Below are positions 1 through 6,726 of a stretch of DNA of 15,690 nt, piece after piece. Position numbers and translations under genes: made by a program. The notes beneath the pieces were generated by a model. The model did no database searches. It was not told the DNA's origin and worked only from the letters and a program-made list of their open reading frames with translations. Every line of letters starts with the position of its first letter. Positions within the stretch are counted from its first letter, which is position 1. Origin of the DNA: G039029935 sp039029935 (GTDB taxonomy: Bacteria; Chloroflexota; Anaerolineae; Caldilineales; Caldilineaceae); assembly GCA_039029935.1 (NCBI GenBank), contig JBCCFC010000147.1, positions 1-15,690 on the forward strand, given 5' to 3'.

Positions 1-230
1 AGCAATCTCTTCGAGGGTCTCTCCTAGGGATCCTGCGACAAGGCAACCAGCTTGATCGTCGAGGCAGCTAACAATGGCAGTCGGATCGAAGGCGTCGAAA
101 CCGTCGAAGCACTGAGGAAGCCATTGAGGCGCAACGGCAGTGGGTGCAGATGACGTTGGGTGGGAACCCTGATGAGTGTCCGTATGCTGACCCGTATTAT
201 TGGGCGGGGTTTACGTTTCATGGGGTGTAG
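1..230 (+). pseudogene. Remnant: C-terminal tail of a second CHAT-domain protein
   Basis: Codons 72-230 (stop TAG 228-230) end in DPYYWAGFTFHGV, preceded by EAQRQWVQMTLGGNP. An (H/D)PYYWA-F ending is the usual C-terminus of CHAT (caspase-HetF-associated-with-TPR) domains. Upstream the frame breaks: an in-frame TAA lies at 69-71, while frame 1 carries DKATSL (37-54), a typical CHAT piece, and GVETVEALRK (91-120), which would join the tail if one base were restored near 120; frame 1 also has a TAG at 25-27. It therefore looks like a decayed or mis-assembled fragment. It converges on the leftward CHAT gene, with 16 bp between the two stop codons. The tail from about 127 is well supported; the part before 120 is uncertain because the opposite strand is also open there. 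Confidence 0.6.
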
Positions 231-271
231 GTGGTATTCAAAGTATTCAAAGCCACTGCCGTTGCGCCTCA
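125..271. repeat. 19-bp inverted repeat bracketing the junction of two CHAT tails
   Basis: The sequence at 125-143 (tgaggcgcaacggcagtgg) recurs exactly as its reverse complement at 253-271, with a 109-bp spacer at 144-252. Each arm encodes EAQRQW in the coding frame of its own strand. Flanks outside and inside the arms differ. The spacer holds both stop codons and a tandem 9-mer (gtattcaaa at 234-242 and 243-251). Confidence 0.85.
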
Positions 272-3200
272 TCAGCAGCCATACGCGGCAGGAAAAACGC
301 TTTGTAATAATCACCCAACTCCTTGCGCGTCACATCCCGCAACCACAACTGCGCATCACGCAACGCCTGTGCAGGCTCCATCTCGTGATTCAAATAGTTG
401 TCATAAAAACGGCGCATGAGCAGACTGGTAGCACGGTCCTCCACAGGCCAGAGCGTACCGACGACACCGGGGACACCTGCTTGCAGAAAACCTGCGGGTA
501 AGCCGATGACCTCGTTGGGGACGTTCTGGAAATCAGAGATGGCGGTTTGACAGGCGGAGAGCGTGACCAAGCGTGTGTTGTCCAGTCCGGTGAAGGCGGG
601 GTCGAGCAGGGTGCGCAATGATAGCAGGCCATCCGCCAATTGCAGCCCTGAATCGAGCGGTTCCTCTGGGTTAAAGGTTCCGTGACAGGAGAGATGGAGC
701 AAGGTTGTGCCGGGCAGGTTTGCCAATAACCGTGCTTGGGTGGCATCTTGTCCATACAATGCCGATGATTGCTCCAGCGGCAATAGCTCACAGATTTCTT
801 CCATCTCGGCTTGGGCATGGGGCAAGCTCGTAAAGTTGTGTTGGCCCTCCAATGGGCGTGGGTTGCCAACCCCTGTCAGCTTTTCTACTCGCGGACGCGC
901 TGACTGTTCAAGGCTTCGTGTCAGTGAACGCGCTGAGGGTGCGTAATGAACCGTGAATTCATCCATCAAAGTGGTCATTTCTGCGTTGTGGCTGTTTGGT
1001 GCTGGATAACGGGCTGCATGAAGGGGTAACAGGGCAAGATGACCAACGGGAATCAATACAATGTTTCGTTTCATGGGGTTGTTTGTGCCTTGTCCAGTCC
1101 CGCGTAACACGCTGGCGATAGGTGCGATTAACTTTGTCCCCAACGTACCCAGCAGCGGATTGACCTGACCAATGAGTTGACGTGGACTGGTAAATTGCCC
1201 AATCAAATAGCCTGTAAACTCATCTACGTTACCCTGTTCGACCAATAATTCTAATAAATCATTGTTGGTAAATCCATCCAATAACATGGGTGTCACCGTA
1301 TTCCCTTGCACAACCAAGGCCGCACTACCAGCCGAGGTCGTAACCAGATAAATCAAAGGCATCTGTTTCGCTACCGATTGAACTTCATCAAAGTTGGCTG
1401 TAGGTAGAAAGTCAGGGGCTGTTTGGCGAATGGCGTCCGCGATGGTGTCTAGTTCCTGACGAGCTGTGCGCAATAGGTCCGAAAGTACGAGGAATTCACG
1501 CTTACCGGGCGTATCCTCTGATAATTGTGCCTCGGCTTGTAATTTACGAATCCTTTCTCCTTGCTCCATAAATTGTTGCCATTGCGCCTTCGAGATATGT
1601 TGAGGCCGCTGACCACGCAAATCCAAGCGTTCACGCAGCCAGCGCGCACGGTTGAGGTCCAATGCGAGGACAGCTTCTCTCAATGCGTCGTGGACATTCC
1701 TGCCCGCTACAGGCTGGAAACTAGTGTGACAAGCCGCATAGACCAGTCGCTCCACATCCCCTCGCCCATTCTGCACAACCACTTGTCGTATCGAGGGCAA
1801 TGCTGCCAGTTGATACAAGTCATCGGTTACAGCGAGAAATTTGATCAATGTATGCGCCGTATTCTGCCACTGTTGCTGATCAAAAAACAGTCTGCCCAGA
1901 TTCTGTAACGTCTGTTGGTGCTCGATAGGCATGGCACTGCGAGTCATCACTAGTAAGGCATCTTGATAAACAGCGATGGCGAGTTCGATGTTTTCTTCCT
2001 TATCCCCTCTAATGCGGTTAGCATAGGTAGCTGCCAGACTCATGGTCGTTTGCGCCCACTCGACAGGCATGGCGTTGCGGGTCCGAACCTGCAATGCATC
2101 TTGATAAGCAGCGATGGCGAGTTCGATGTTTTCTTCCTTATCCCCTCTAATGCGGTTAACATAGGCTGCAGCCAGATTGTTGGTTACTTCCGACCACTCG
2201 ACAGGCATGGCGTTGCGGGTCCGAACCTGCAATGCATCTTGATAAGCAGCGATGGCAAGTTCGATATTCTCCGCCTTATCCCCTCTAATGCGAGAATAGT
2301 AGGCAAGTGCTAGGTTCATGCGAGCTTGTGCCCATTCGACAGGCATAGCGTCGTGGCTCATCACCTGCAATGCATCCTGATAATCAGCGATAGCAAGTTC
2401 AATATTACCTGCCTTATCTCCTATGATGCGTTGCCAGTAGGCGAGTGCCAAATTCATAGTCGTTTGCGCCCACTCGATAGGCATAGTATTGTGGCTCATC
2501 ACCTGCAATGCATCTTGGTAAGCGGCAATAGCGAGTTCGATGTTCTCAGCCTTATCTCCTCTAATGCGGTTAATGTAGGCGGTTGCCAGATTCGTCTGCG
2601 CTTGTGCCCACTCGATAGGCATGGCGTTGTAGGTATGAACCTGCAACACATCTTGATAGGCAGCAATGGCGAGTTCGATGTTCTCAGCCTTCTCCCCTCT
2701 GATACGGTTTATATAGGCACTTGCCAGATTGTTAATCGTTTGCGCCCACTCGACAGGCATGGCGTTGCGGGTGCGAACCTGTAGGGCATCATGAAAGGTT
2801 GCGATGGCAAATTCGATGTTCTCTGCTTTCTCTCCTCTAATTCGGATAGAATAGGCACTTGCCAGACCACTGGTCATTTGTGCCCATTCAACAGGCATGG
2901 TGTTGTAGGTCACCACCTGCAAGGCATCATGGAAGGCAGCGATGGCAAGTTCGATATTCTCCGCCTTATCCCCTCTAATGCGGTTCAGATAGGTTTTTGC
3001 CAGATCACAGGTTATTTGTGCCCACTCGAAAGGCATGGCGTTGCGGGTCCAAACCTGCAATGCATCTTGATAGGCGGCAATGGCTAACTCGATGTTCTCT
3101 GCTTTCTCTCCTCTAATTCGAATAGAATAGGCACTTGCCAGATTGCTGGTTGTATCCGCCCACTCGAAAGGCATGGCGTTGCGGGTCCGAACCTGCAATG

Positions 3201-4257
3201 CATCTTGATAGGCGGCAATGGCTAACTCGACGTTCTCTGCTTTCTCTCCTCTGATGCGGTCAGAGTAGGCAATTGCCAGATTGTTAATCGTTTGCGCCCA
3301 CTCGAAAGGCATAGCGTTTTGGGTCATCACCTGCAATGCATCTTGATATGTAGCGATGGCTAACTCGATGTTCTCTGCTTTCTCTCCTCTGATGCGGGAA
3401 TAATAGGCGTTTGCCAGATTGATCCGTGTAGTCGCCCACTCGACGGGCATGGTGTTACGGGTCATCACCTGTAACGCATCTTGGTAGCTGTAGATGGCAA
3501 GTTCGATGTTTTCTGCCTTATCCCCTCTAATACGGCGTCTATAGGCGTTTGCCAGATTCATGCATGTAGTCGCCCACTCAACTGGCATGGTGTTGTATGT
3601 GAATACCTGCAAGACATCTTGATAGGCAGTGATGGCTGGCTCAATGTTCTCCGCTTTCTCCCCTCTGATGCGGTTTTTGTAGGCGACTGCCAGACTCACA
3701 GTTGTGGTCGCCCACTCAACAGGCATAGTGTTGCGGGTCATCACCTGTAATGCATCTTGGTAGGCAGTGATGGCTTGTTCGATATTCTCTGTTCGATTTC
3801 CTTGTAGATTTTGAGCAAGACTATCGCCTAATTTAAAACATAATATAGCCCAAAGTCGCGGGTGTTGTTGACGGTTAAAATTAATAAGTGCCTCTTGATA
3901 AAGTTGTATACGATGAGGTACATCTACTCGTCTAATTTTTTGCAAAAGGGACTGAAGGTTATTGGCAAAGTCGGTTGTATCATCCGCCCCCTTACCTTCG
4001 TTGCTAACCTCACCACTCAATCGCGTATACGCCTTCTCAATGCCCTGAGTACGACAACCCTGTAGCAAAGTCAAATACTGCTGAACCCATGTGGCGGTCT
4101 GCTCATTCCCCTGACTACTTGCCAGCATCTGTTGCAGCGCAGCTTCACCCGCGTGGGTCAGCAATACATCTGCATGTTCCGTGATAAATGCTTGCGATTC
4201 AGGCCAATCCGTCGGCGTTTGTAGCCATGTCATTAAGAGATTATCTATGTCGTTCAT
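247..4257 (-). CDS. TPR-CHAT protein (caspase-like cysteine peptidase with TPR array)
   Basis: This 1336-residue protein has four parts: a helical N-terminus (1-130), TPR-type repeats (13 full 46-residue units at 176-773, plus degenerate ones on each side), a helical linker (774-960), and a CHAT domain (about 965-1335). The CHAT domain carries the expected dyad: His1192 in LLHLSCHGTF and Cys1236 in LVTLSACQTA, with GVVGTLWPVEDRATSL after it. CHAT domains are clan CD cysteine peptidases, often activated through TPR arrays; known ones act in type III-E CRISPR systems and in gasdermin cleavage. No target is visible here. The start at 4257 is chosen because AAGGAGGG lies 11 nt upstream and because a strong promoter at 4317-4345 would start transcription downstream of the alternative ATG at 4335. 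The protein ends EAQRQWL without the usual YYWA-type tail, which lies inverted just beyond the stop. There is no signal peptide, so it is probably cytoplasmic. Confidence 0.9.
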   Translation of the reverse strand: MNDIDNLLMTWLQTPTDWPESQAFITEHADVLLTHAGEAALQQMLASSQGNEQTATWVQQYLTLLQGCRTQGIEKAYTRLSGEVSNEGKGADDTTDFANNLQSLLQKIRRVDVPHRIQLYQEALINFNRQQHPRLWAILCFKLGDSLAQNLQGNRTENIEQAITAYQDALQVMTRNTMPVEWATTTVSLAVAYKNRIRGEKAENIEPAITAYQDVLQVFTYNTMPVEWATTCMNLANAYRRRIRGDKAENIELAIYSYQDALQVMTRNTMPVEWATTRINLANAYYSRIRGEKAENIELAIATYQDALQVMTQNAMPFEWAQTINNLAIAYSDRIRGEKAENVELAIAAYQDALQVRTRNAMPFEWADTTSNLASAYSIRIRGEKAENIELAIAAYQDALQVWTRNAMPFEWAQITCDLAKTYLNRIRGDKAENIELAIAAFHDALQVVTYNTMPVEWAQMTSGLASAYSIRIRGEKAENIEFAIATFHDALQVRTRNAMPVEWAQTINNLASAYINRIRGEKAENIELAIAAYQDVLQVHTYNAMPIEWAQAQTNLATAYINRIRGDKAENIELAIAAYQDALQVMSHNTMPIEWAQTTMNLALAYWQRIIGDKAGNIELAIADYQDALQVMSHDAMPVEWAQARMNLALAYYSRIRGDKAENIELAIAAYQDALQVRTRNAMPVEWSEVTNNLAAAYVNRIRGDKEENIELAIAAYQDALQVRTRNAMPVEWAQTTMSLAATYANRIRGDKEENIELAIAVYQDALLVMTRSAMPIEHQQTLQNLGRLFFDQQQWQNTAHTLIKFLAVTDDLYQLAALPSIRQVVVQNGRGDVERLVYAACHTSFQPVAGRNVHDALREAVLALDLNRARWLRERLDLRGQRPQHISKAQWQQFMEQGERIRKLQAEAQLSEDTPGKREFLVLSDLLRTARQELDTIADAIRQTAPDFLPTANFDEVQSVAKQMPLIYLVTTSAGSAALVVQGNTVTPMLLDGFTNNDLLELLVEQGNVDEFTGYLIGQFTSPRQLIGQVNPLLGTLGTKLIAPIASVLRGTGQGTNNPMKRNIVLIPVGHLALLPLHAARYPAPNSHNAEMTTLMDEFTVHYAPSARSLTRSLEQSARPRVEKLTGVGNPRPLEGQHNFTSLPHAQAEMEEICELLPLEQSSALYGQDATQARLLANLPGTTLLHLSCHGTFNPEEPLDSGLQLADGLLSLRTLLDPAFTGLDNTRLVTLSACQTAISDFQNVPNEVIGLPAGFLQAGVPGVVGTLWPVEDRATSLLMRRFYDNYLNHEMEPAQALRDAQLWLRDVTRKELGDYYKAFFLPRMAADEAQRQWL
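1939..3732 (-). repeat. 13 tandem 138-bp units encoding 46-residue TPR-like repeats
   Basis: Thirteen in-frame 46-residue units follow one another without gaps, each of the form N-(T/A)-MP-x-EWA, then NLA-x-AY, RIRG-(E/D)-KAENIELAI and YQDALQV. Changes cluster at unit residues 9-13 and 19-20, while the rest is almost fixed. The two units nearest the CHAT end share long identical DNA stretches (for example 2058-2116 and 2196-2254), which points to recent duplication or gene conversion. Confidence 0.95.
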
Positions 4258-4268
4258 TGATTTGATTG

Positions 4269-4276
4269 CCCTCCTT
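4269..4276 (-). promoter_or_regulatory. Shine-Dalgarno site that fixes the CHAT gene start
   Basis: The minus strand reads AAGGAGGG here, 11 nt before the ATG at 4257. No comparable site precedes the upstream in-frame ATG at 4335. Confidence 0.8.
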
Positions 4277-4316
4277 GTGGTATTGTCATCGACTGTGTAC
4301 TGTAAACTACCGAGCA

Positions 4317-4345
4317 AGCATAGCACCGACAACACCCACTGTCAA
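4317..4345 (-). promoter_or_regulatory. Sigma70-type promoter of the CHAT gene
   Basis: On the minus strand a perfect -35 TTGACA (4345-4340), a 17-nt spacer and a -10 TATGCT (4322-4317) are visible. Transcription would start near 4310, giving an untranslated leader of about 50 nt before the ATG at 4257. It lies between the PIN-like gene and the CHAT gene, so the CHAT gene can be expressed on its own. Confidence 0.7.
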
Positions 4346-4362
4346 TCAAAATTCGTCCCACC

Positions 4363-4403
4363 ATCCACCCAAAAGACTGACAAACTCACATCTTTCCCTG
4401 ACA
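4363..4403. repeat. Direct repeat, copy 1 (about 40 bp, imperfect)
   Basis: This begins atccacccaaaa, followed by tgacaaa, tcac and tct at fixed spacing, and matches 5431-5470 in the same orientation. Weaker similarity extends about 20 bp to the left. It lies just upstream of the CHAT promoter. Read rightward both copies encode STQ-x-x-DK-x-TS; read leftward both encode VxLSxFWVD, so the coding direction is unclear. Confidence 0.65.
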
Positions 4404-4419
4404 GCCCCACCCACACAAT

Positions 4420-4827
4420 CTAAGCCTGCAACGACTCACGTAAAAATTCAATGCCCAACGTCGGGCAGATCACCTCAAAGCTGGCATCGCTCGTCCATAA
4501 CACGGCATCATCTGGTGTTTGCAATGCGATAATCACATCACCCAACGTTTTGCACGTATTGCCTTGGGCATTCGTCGGGTTTGCCACTACATCTCGACAG
4601 GCTTGTGCGATGCGAGGGTAGTCAGTCTCCAATGCAACCGCGAGTTCTTGCAATTCCGCACGATGTTCGCTCAGAAATTCAACAATGTGGCAGGACATTT
4701 CACCGCGACGATAGGGCATGTTTGGGTCAAGTTGATAGCTCATTTCATGTGGAATGGCGCGCAGATTCATGAGTGGACACCCAATTGAGTCGGGCAGCAG
4801 TTCTATGTTTTCTGTAAATGCTCTCAA
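4420..4827 (-). CDS. Small protein with PIN-like C-terminal segment
   Basis: A 135-residue product. Its C-terminal third (TLGDVIIALQTPDDAVLWTSD, then ASFEVICPTLG, about residues 91-125) resembles the last strand-helix-strand of PIN-like nuclease domains, where a TxD or TSD motif supplies a late acidic residue. The N-terminal part lacks the first catalytic Asp of a complete PIN domain, so it may be a divergent or incomplete nuclease, or a non-catalytic relative. The start is taken as TTG at 4827, overlapping the upstream stop as TTGA, which implies translational coupling; no strong Shine-Dalgarno site is present, and an internal ATG 19 codons in (MNLRAIPHEM) is the alternative. It is co-directional with the CHAT gene 163 bp downstream. 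Nuclease function is inferred from the motif only. Confidence 0.65.
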   Translation of the reverse strand: MRAFTENIELLPDSIGCPLMNLRAIPHEMSYQLDPNMPYRRGEMSCHIVEFLSEHRAELQELAVALETDYPRIAQACRDVVANPTNAQGNTCKTLGDVIIALQTPDDAVLWTSDASFEVICPTLGIEFLRESLQA

Positions 4828-5237
4828 TTTGGCATTTCTGGTGTCGTTTCAATGTCGTTATCCCAGAGAAGTTGTGTACAGGTCCACAGGTCATCAATTG
4901 TCAATTTCACCCGTTGAAAATAGGTTAACACGGTTTGGATTGTGGCAATTTGAATATGTGTCAGCCCTTCCGCTTCTGCATACAACATGGTCGCATAAAG
5001 CGTGGTCGCCAGTCTTGACTTGTTCTTTTGTCCTGTATCGAGATAATAATCAAAGAGGCTTTGTAAATAGAGACGCAATACATGGGCATGGCTTTTTTGT
5101 AATGTATCCGATTTTGTATTGGTCGGCCATTTATCGGTTAACCGAAATAGCGTGATAAGTAAGCCAACTTCATTGTTGGATAGTTGGCGAACATATTGGT
5201 TTAATTGCTTTGGCTCTTGAACCGCGATATCAAACAT
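4824..5237 (-). CDS. Hypothetical helical protein upstream of PIN-like gene
   Basis: I do not recognise this 137-residue product. It is soluble, without signal peptide or membrane segments, and looks mostly alpha-helical (LNQYVRQLSNNEVGLLITLF near the start, then HVLRLYLQSLFDYYLDTG). The ATG at 5237 is well supported: GAGGA lies at 5244-5248, 6 nt upstream. Its stop overlaps the start of the next gene (TTGA), so the two are probably made together, as small paired modules such as toxin-antitoxin or effector-adaptor genes often are. It is the first gene of the leftward run that ends with the CHAT gene. A role as partner or regulator of the downstream gene is a guess from position. Confidence 0.7.
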   Translation of the reverse strand: MFDIAVQEPKQLNQYVRQLSNNEVGLLITLFRLTDKWPTNTKSDTLQKSHAHVLRLYLQSLFDYYLDTGQKNKSRLATTLYATMLYAEAEGLTHIQIATIQTVLTYFQRVKLTIDDLWTCTQLLWDNDIETTPEMPN

Positions 5238-5335
5238 ATGGAATCCTCACGTTCATGGATAAAATTGATCACATCTGCCCAATGTAGCCCACCCTTGGGT
5301 ACGGCACAAATCCCCTGTTTATAAACACGATTCCA

Positions 5336-5341
5336 ATTATA
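5336..5341 (-). promoter_or_regulatory. Possible -10 element for the leftward gene pair
   Basis: The minus strand reads a perfect TATAAT about 95 nt before the ATG at 5237. No good -35 lies at 16-18 nt; the nearest is TTGTGC with a 19-nt spacer. The surrounding 5250-5370 is AT-rich and shows nothing else I can name. Confidence 0.4.
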
Positions 5342-5373
5342 CAAAATTATCATGATTCCCGCACAATCCATTC

Positions 5374-5639
5374 ATGCCATCCAAAGCTGCGATTCTTGCT
5401 GGCGGTTGACGATAGTAATTACGTCTTCGCATCCACCCAAAACGTTGACAAATTCACGTCTCTACTGATAGATGGTGCATCTATCCCCTATTTGGGCGTT
5501 GTGGTGTACAAAAGCGCAGATTGCGACTCTATTCGGTGAGGATGATGCTATCCTTCACGCGATTAACACATGGCAACGTGCTGACGTTGTTCGGGGTCGG
5601 GGGAAACCGATTACACTATACAAGCAGCAATTTGATTGA
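5374..5639 (+). pseudogene. Frameshifted remnant of an unrecognised small gene
   Basis: Three frames in succession give coding-like sequence on the plus strand: ATG at 5374 (MPSKAAILAGG), then frame 2 (DDSNYVFASTQNVDKF, later SIPYLGVVVYKSA, to a TGA at 5537-5539), then frame 0 (IATLFGEDDAILHAINTW, ending ITLYKQQFD at the TGA 5637-5639). Each join needs the same one-base shift. Together they would make a protein of about 88 residues with natural codon use. The last frame alone is a 55-codon ORF from an ATG at 5472. I do not recognise the family. The segment fills most of the 410 bp between the neighbouring leftward genes; the rest holds only the weak promoter. It could also be chance openness, but the sequence looks protein-like. 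Confidence 0.4.
5431..5470. repeat. Direct repeat, copy 2 (about 40 bp, imperfect)
   Basis: This is the partner of 4363-4403 in the same orientation. The first 12 bases (atccacccaaaa) are identical, and tgacaaa, tcac and tct follow at the same offsets. The two copies bracket the gene pair at 4420-5237. This copy lies within the frameshifted remnant. Confidence 0.65.
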
Positions 5640-5647
5640 CAAACACG

Positions 5648-6442
5648 TTACCCTCGACCACGATAAGGGATACGCTCTTGGCGCGGATCCGACCCAACCT
5701 CGGCATAAAACGTGCGCTGGTTGGGTGTCATCGCGGCCAGTGCTTCCTGTGACGGCCAGAAGTTACGCCACTTCACGGCGGCATGGTTATATTTGTAGAA
5801 CAGGTTGACACGCTCGCGGTCGCTCTGCCAAGGCGCGGCGCCATGTGACAGGGCTTCGGTGAAGATGACGACTGACCCCGCTTTGCATGGCACAGAGCGG
5901 AGCAGAGAGCGGTCAATCTCACCATTTTCAAACTGTCGCCTGTTGGGTGGCAAAGGGAAGTTGGCCTTGTGGCTACCGGGTATACAGACAAAGCCGCCTT
6001 CTTCCTCGCTTACATCGGTGAGGTTAAAGGCCACCACTGTATGTGCGCTGTAAATTTTGCCGTTGAAATAGCGATACGAGAATACAGGGTCAACACCATC
6101 CCCACCCCCATGCATCTCCAACCCATCATACCCACGACGACGAATGCGCGCATAGGCAATCTCCAAGCGCAGCATTGGATCGATGATCTCTTGCAGAACA
6201 TCAATCACAGGCGGGAGGTCAATGAGATTGGCAAAGAGCGGGTCCGCACTGGTTAAATCGCCTACACTAATTTCGCCTGGCGACGGTTCAGAATGACCAA
6301 CGCCCTTGGGCAATTGCTCACGCGGTGTGTCGGCAATGCGTTTCACCGTGTCGATAAGCTGCTGGCAATGCTCGCGTGAAAGCACGTCATCCAGCACCAG
6401 ATATCCAGTCAAATCAAAGAAATATTTCTGATCAGCATTCAT
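5648..6442 (-). CDS. Phytanoyl-CoA dioxygenase (PhyH) family protein, HGG variant
   Basis: This 264-residue protein has the PhyH-family fold of Fe(II)/2-oxoglutarate oxygenases, which hydroxylate small molecules in the cytoplasm. It begins MNADQKYFFDLTGYLVLDDV. Family landmarks are GGFVCIPGSHK (149-159), the distal metal His200 in EALSHGAAPW, and Arg209 or Arg211 for 2-oxoglutarate. The usual HxD metal motif is replaced by His111-Gly-Gly (EMHGGGDG), as in one recurrent subfamily; Asp115 is the nearest acid. The start at 6442 rather than 6445 fits better: the Shine-Dalgarno site is then 5 nt away, and the N-terminus matches the length of the sister gene at 15507 (MTPEQRYWFDLTGYL). It is divergent from the ABC importer operon. 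The substrate cannot be read from the sequence. Confidence 0.88.
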   Translation of the reverse strand: MNADQKYFFDLTGYLVLDDVLSREHCQQLIDTVKRIADTPREQLPKGVGHSEPSPGEISVGDLTSADPLFANLIDLPPVIDVLQEIIDPMLRLEIAYARIRRRGYDGLEMHGGGDGVDPVFSYRYFNGKIYSAHTVVAFNLTDVSEEEGGFVCIPGSHKANFPLPPNRRQFENGEIDRSLLRSVPCKAGSVVIFTEALSHGAAPWQSDRERVNLFYKYNHAAVKWRNFWPSQEALAAMTPNQRTFYAEVGSDPRQERIPYRGRG

Positions 6443-6447
6443 CATAG

Positions 6448-6454
6448 CCTCCTT
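6448..6454 (-). promoter_or_regulatory. Shine-Dalgarno site of the HGG-type PhyH gene
   Basis: The minus strand reads AAGGAGG. It is 2 nt from the first of two consecutive ATG codons (6445) and 5 nt from the second (6442), which favours the second. Confidence 0.7.
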
Positions 6455-6507
6455 TTACAAACATGGCTCATGTCCCGTAAATCATTGATAACAAATTCTC
6501 GTTTAAA

Positions 6508-6536
6508 GATATAGCATCACATAATATTTTTTGCAA
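6508..6536 (-). promoter_or_regulatory. Possible promoter of the HGG-type PhyH gene
   Basis: On the minus strand TTGCAA (6536-6531), a 17-nt spacer and TATATC (6513-6508) are seen, with an extended -10 TG one base before it. Both hexamers match consensus at only four positions. It is back to back with the importer promoter. Confidence 0.35.
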
Positions 6537-6554
6537 CTTGCTCTAAAAGCCACT

Positions 6555-6583
6555 TTGACAACCATCGTCAGATGACTTATACT
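6555..6583 (+). promoter_or_regulatory. Strong sigma70-type promoter of the ABC importer operon
   Basis: A perfect -35 TTGACA (6555-6560), a 17-nt spacer and a -10 TATACT (6578-6583) are present. Transcription would start near 6590, leaving a leader of about 137 nt before the permease ATG at 6727. The 29-bp element matches the promoter at 15385-15413 at 21 positions. Confidence 0.7.
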
Positions 6584-6726
6584 CCATTTCGTGCCATCAA
6601 CAGAAAGACCATGATGCTTGGCATTCTTGCGCTGAACCTGTTCATCCTCTGGATGGCAGTGTTCGGTTCAATTCGGTTCAGTTGGGTTTACAGGTCTACA
6701 CAAATAGGAAACAAAAGCTATCTTTT

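Noticed and set aside
1939..3732. A CRISPR array or non-coding satellite
   Set aside because: The units are 138 bp, contiguous, in frame and encode TPR-like repeats; there are no unique spacers.
1939..3750. Several open frames on the plus strand inside the CHAT gene
   Set aside because: They are antisense shadows of the 138-bp repeats and repeat with the same period.
4258..4335. A longer CHAT protein starting at the ATG at 4335
   Set aside because: The added 26 residues lie within and upstream of the strong promoter, and the internal ATG has a far better Shine-Dalgarno site.
247..5237. A type III-E CRISPR (Craspase) locus, because of the TPR-CHAT protein
   Set aside because: No effector gene, adaptation genes or CRISPR repeats are present.
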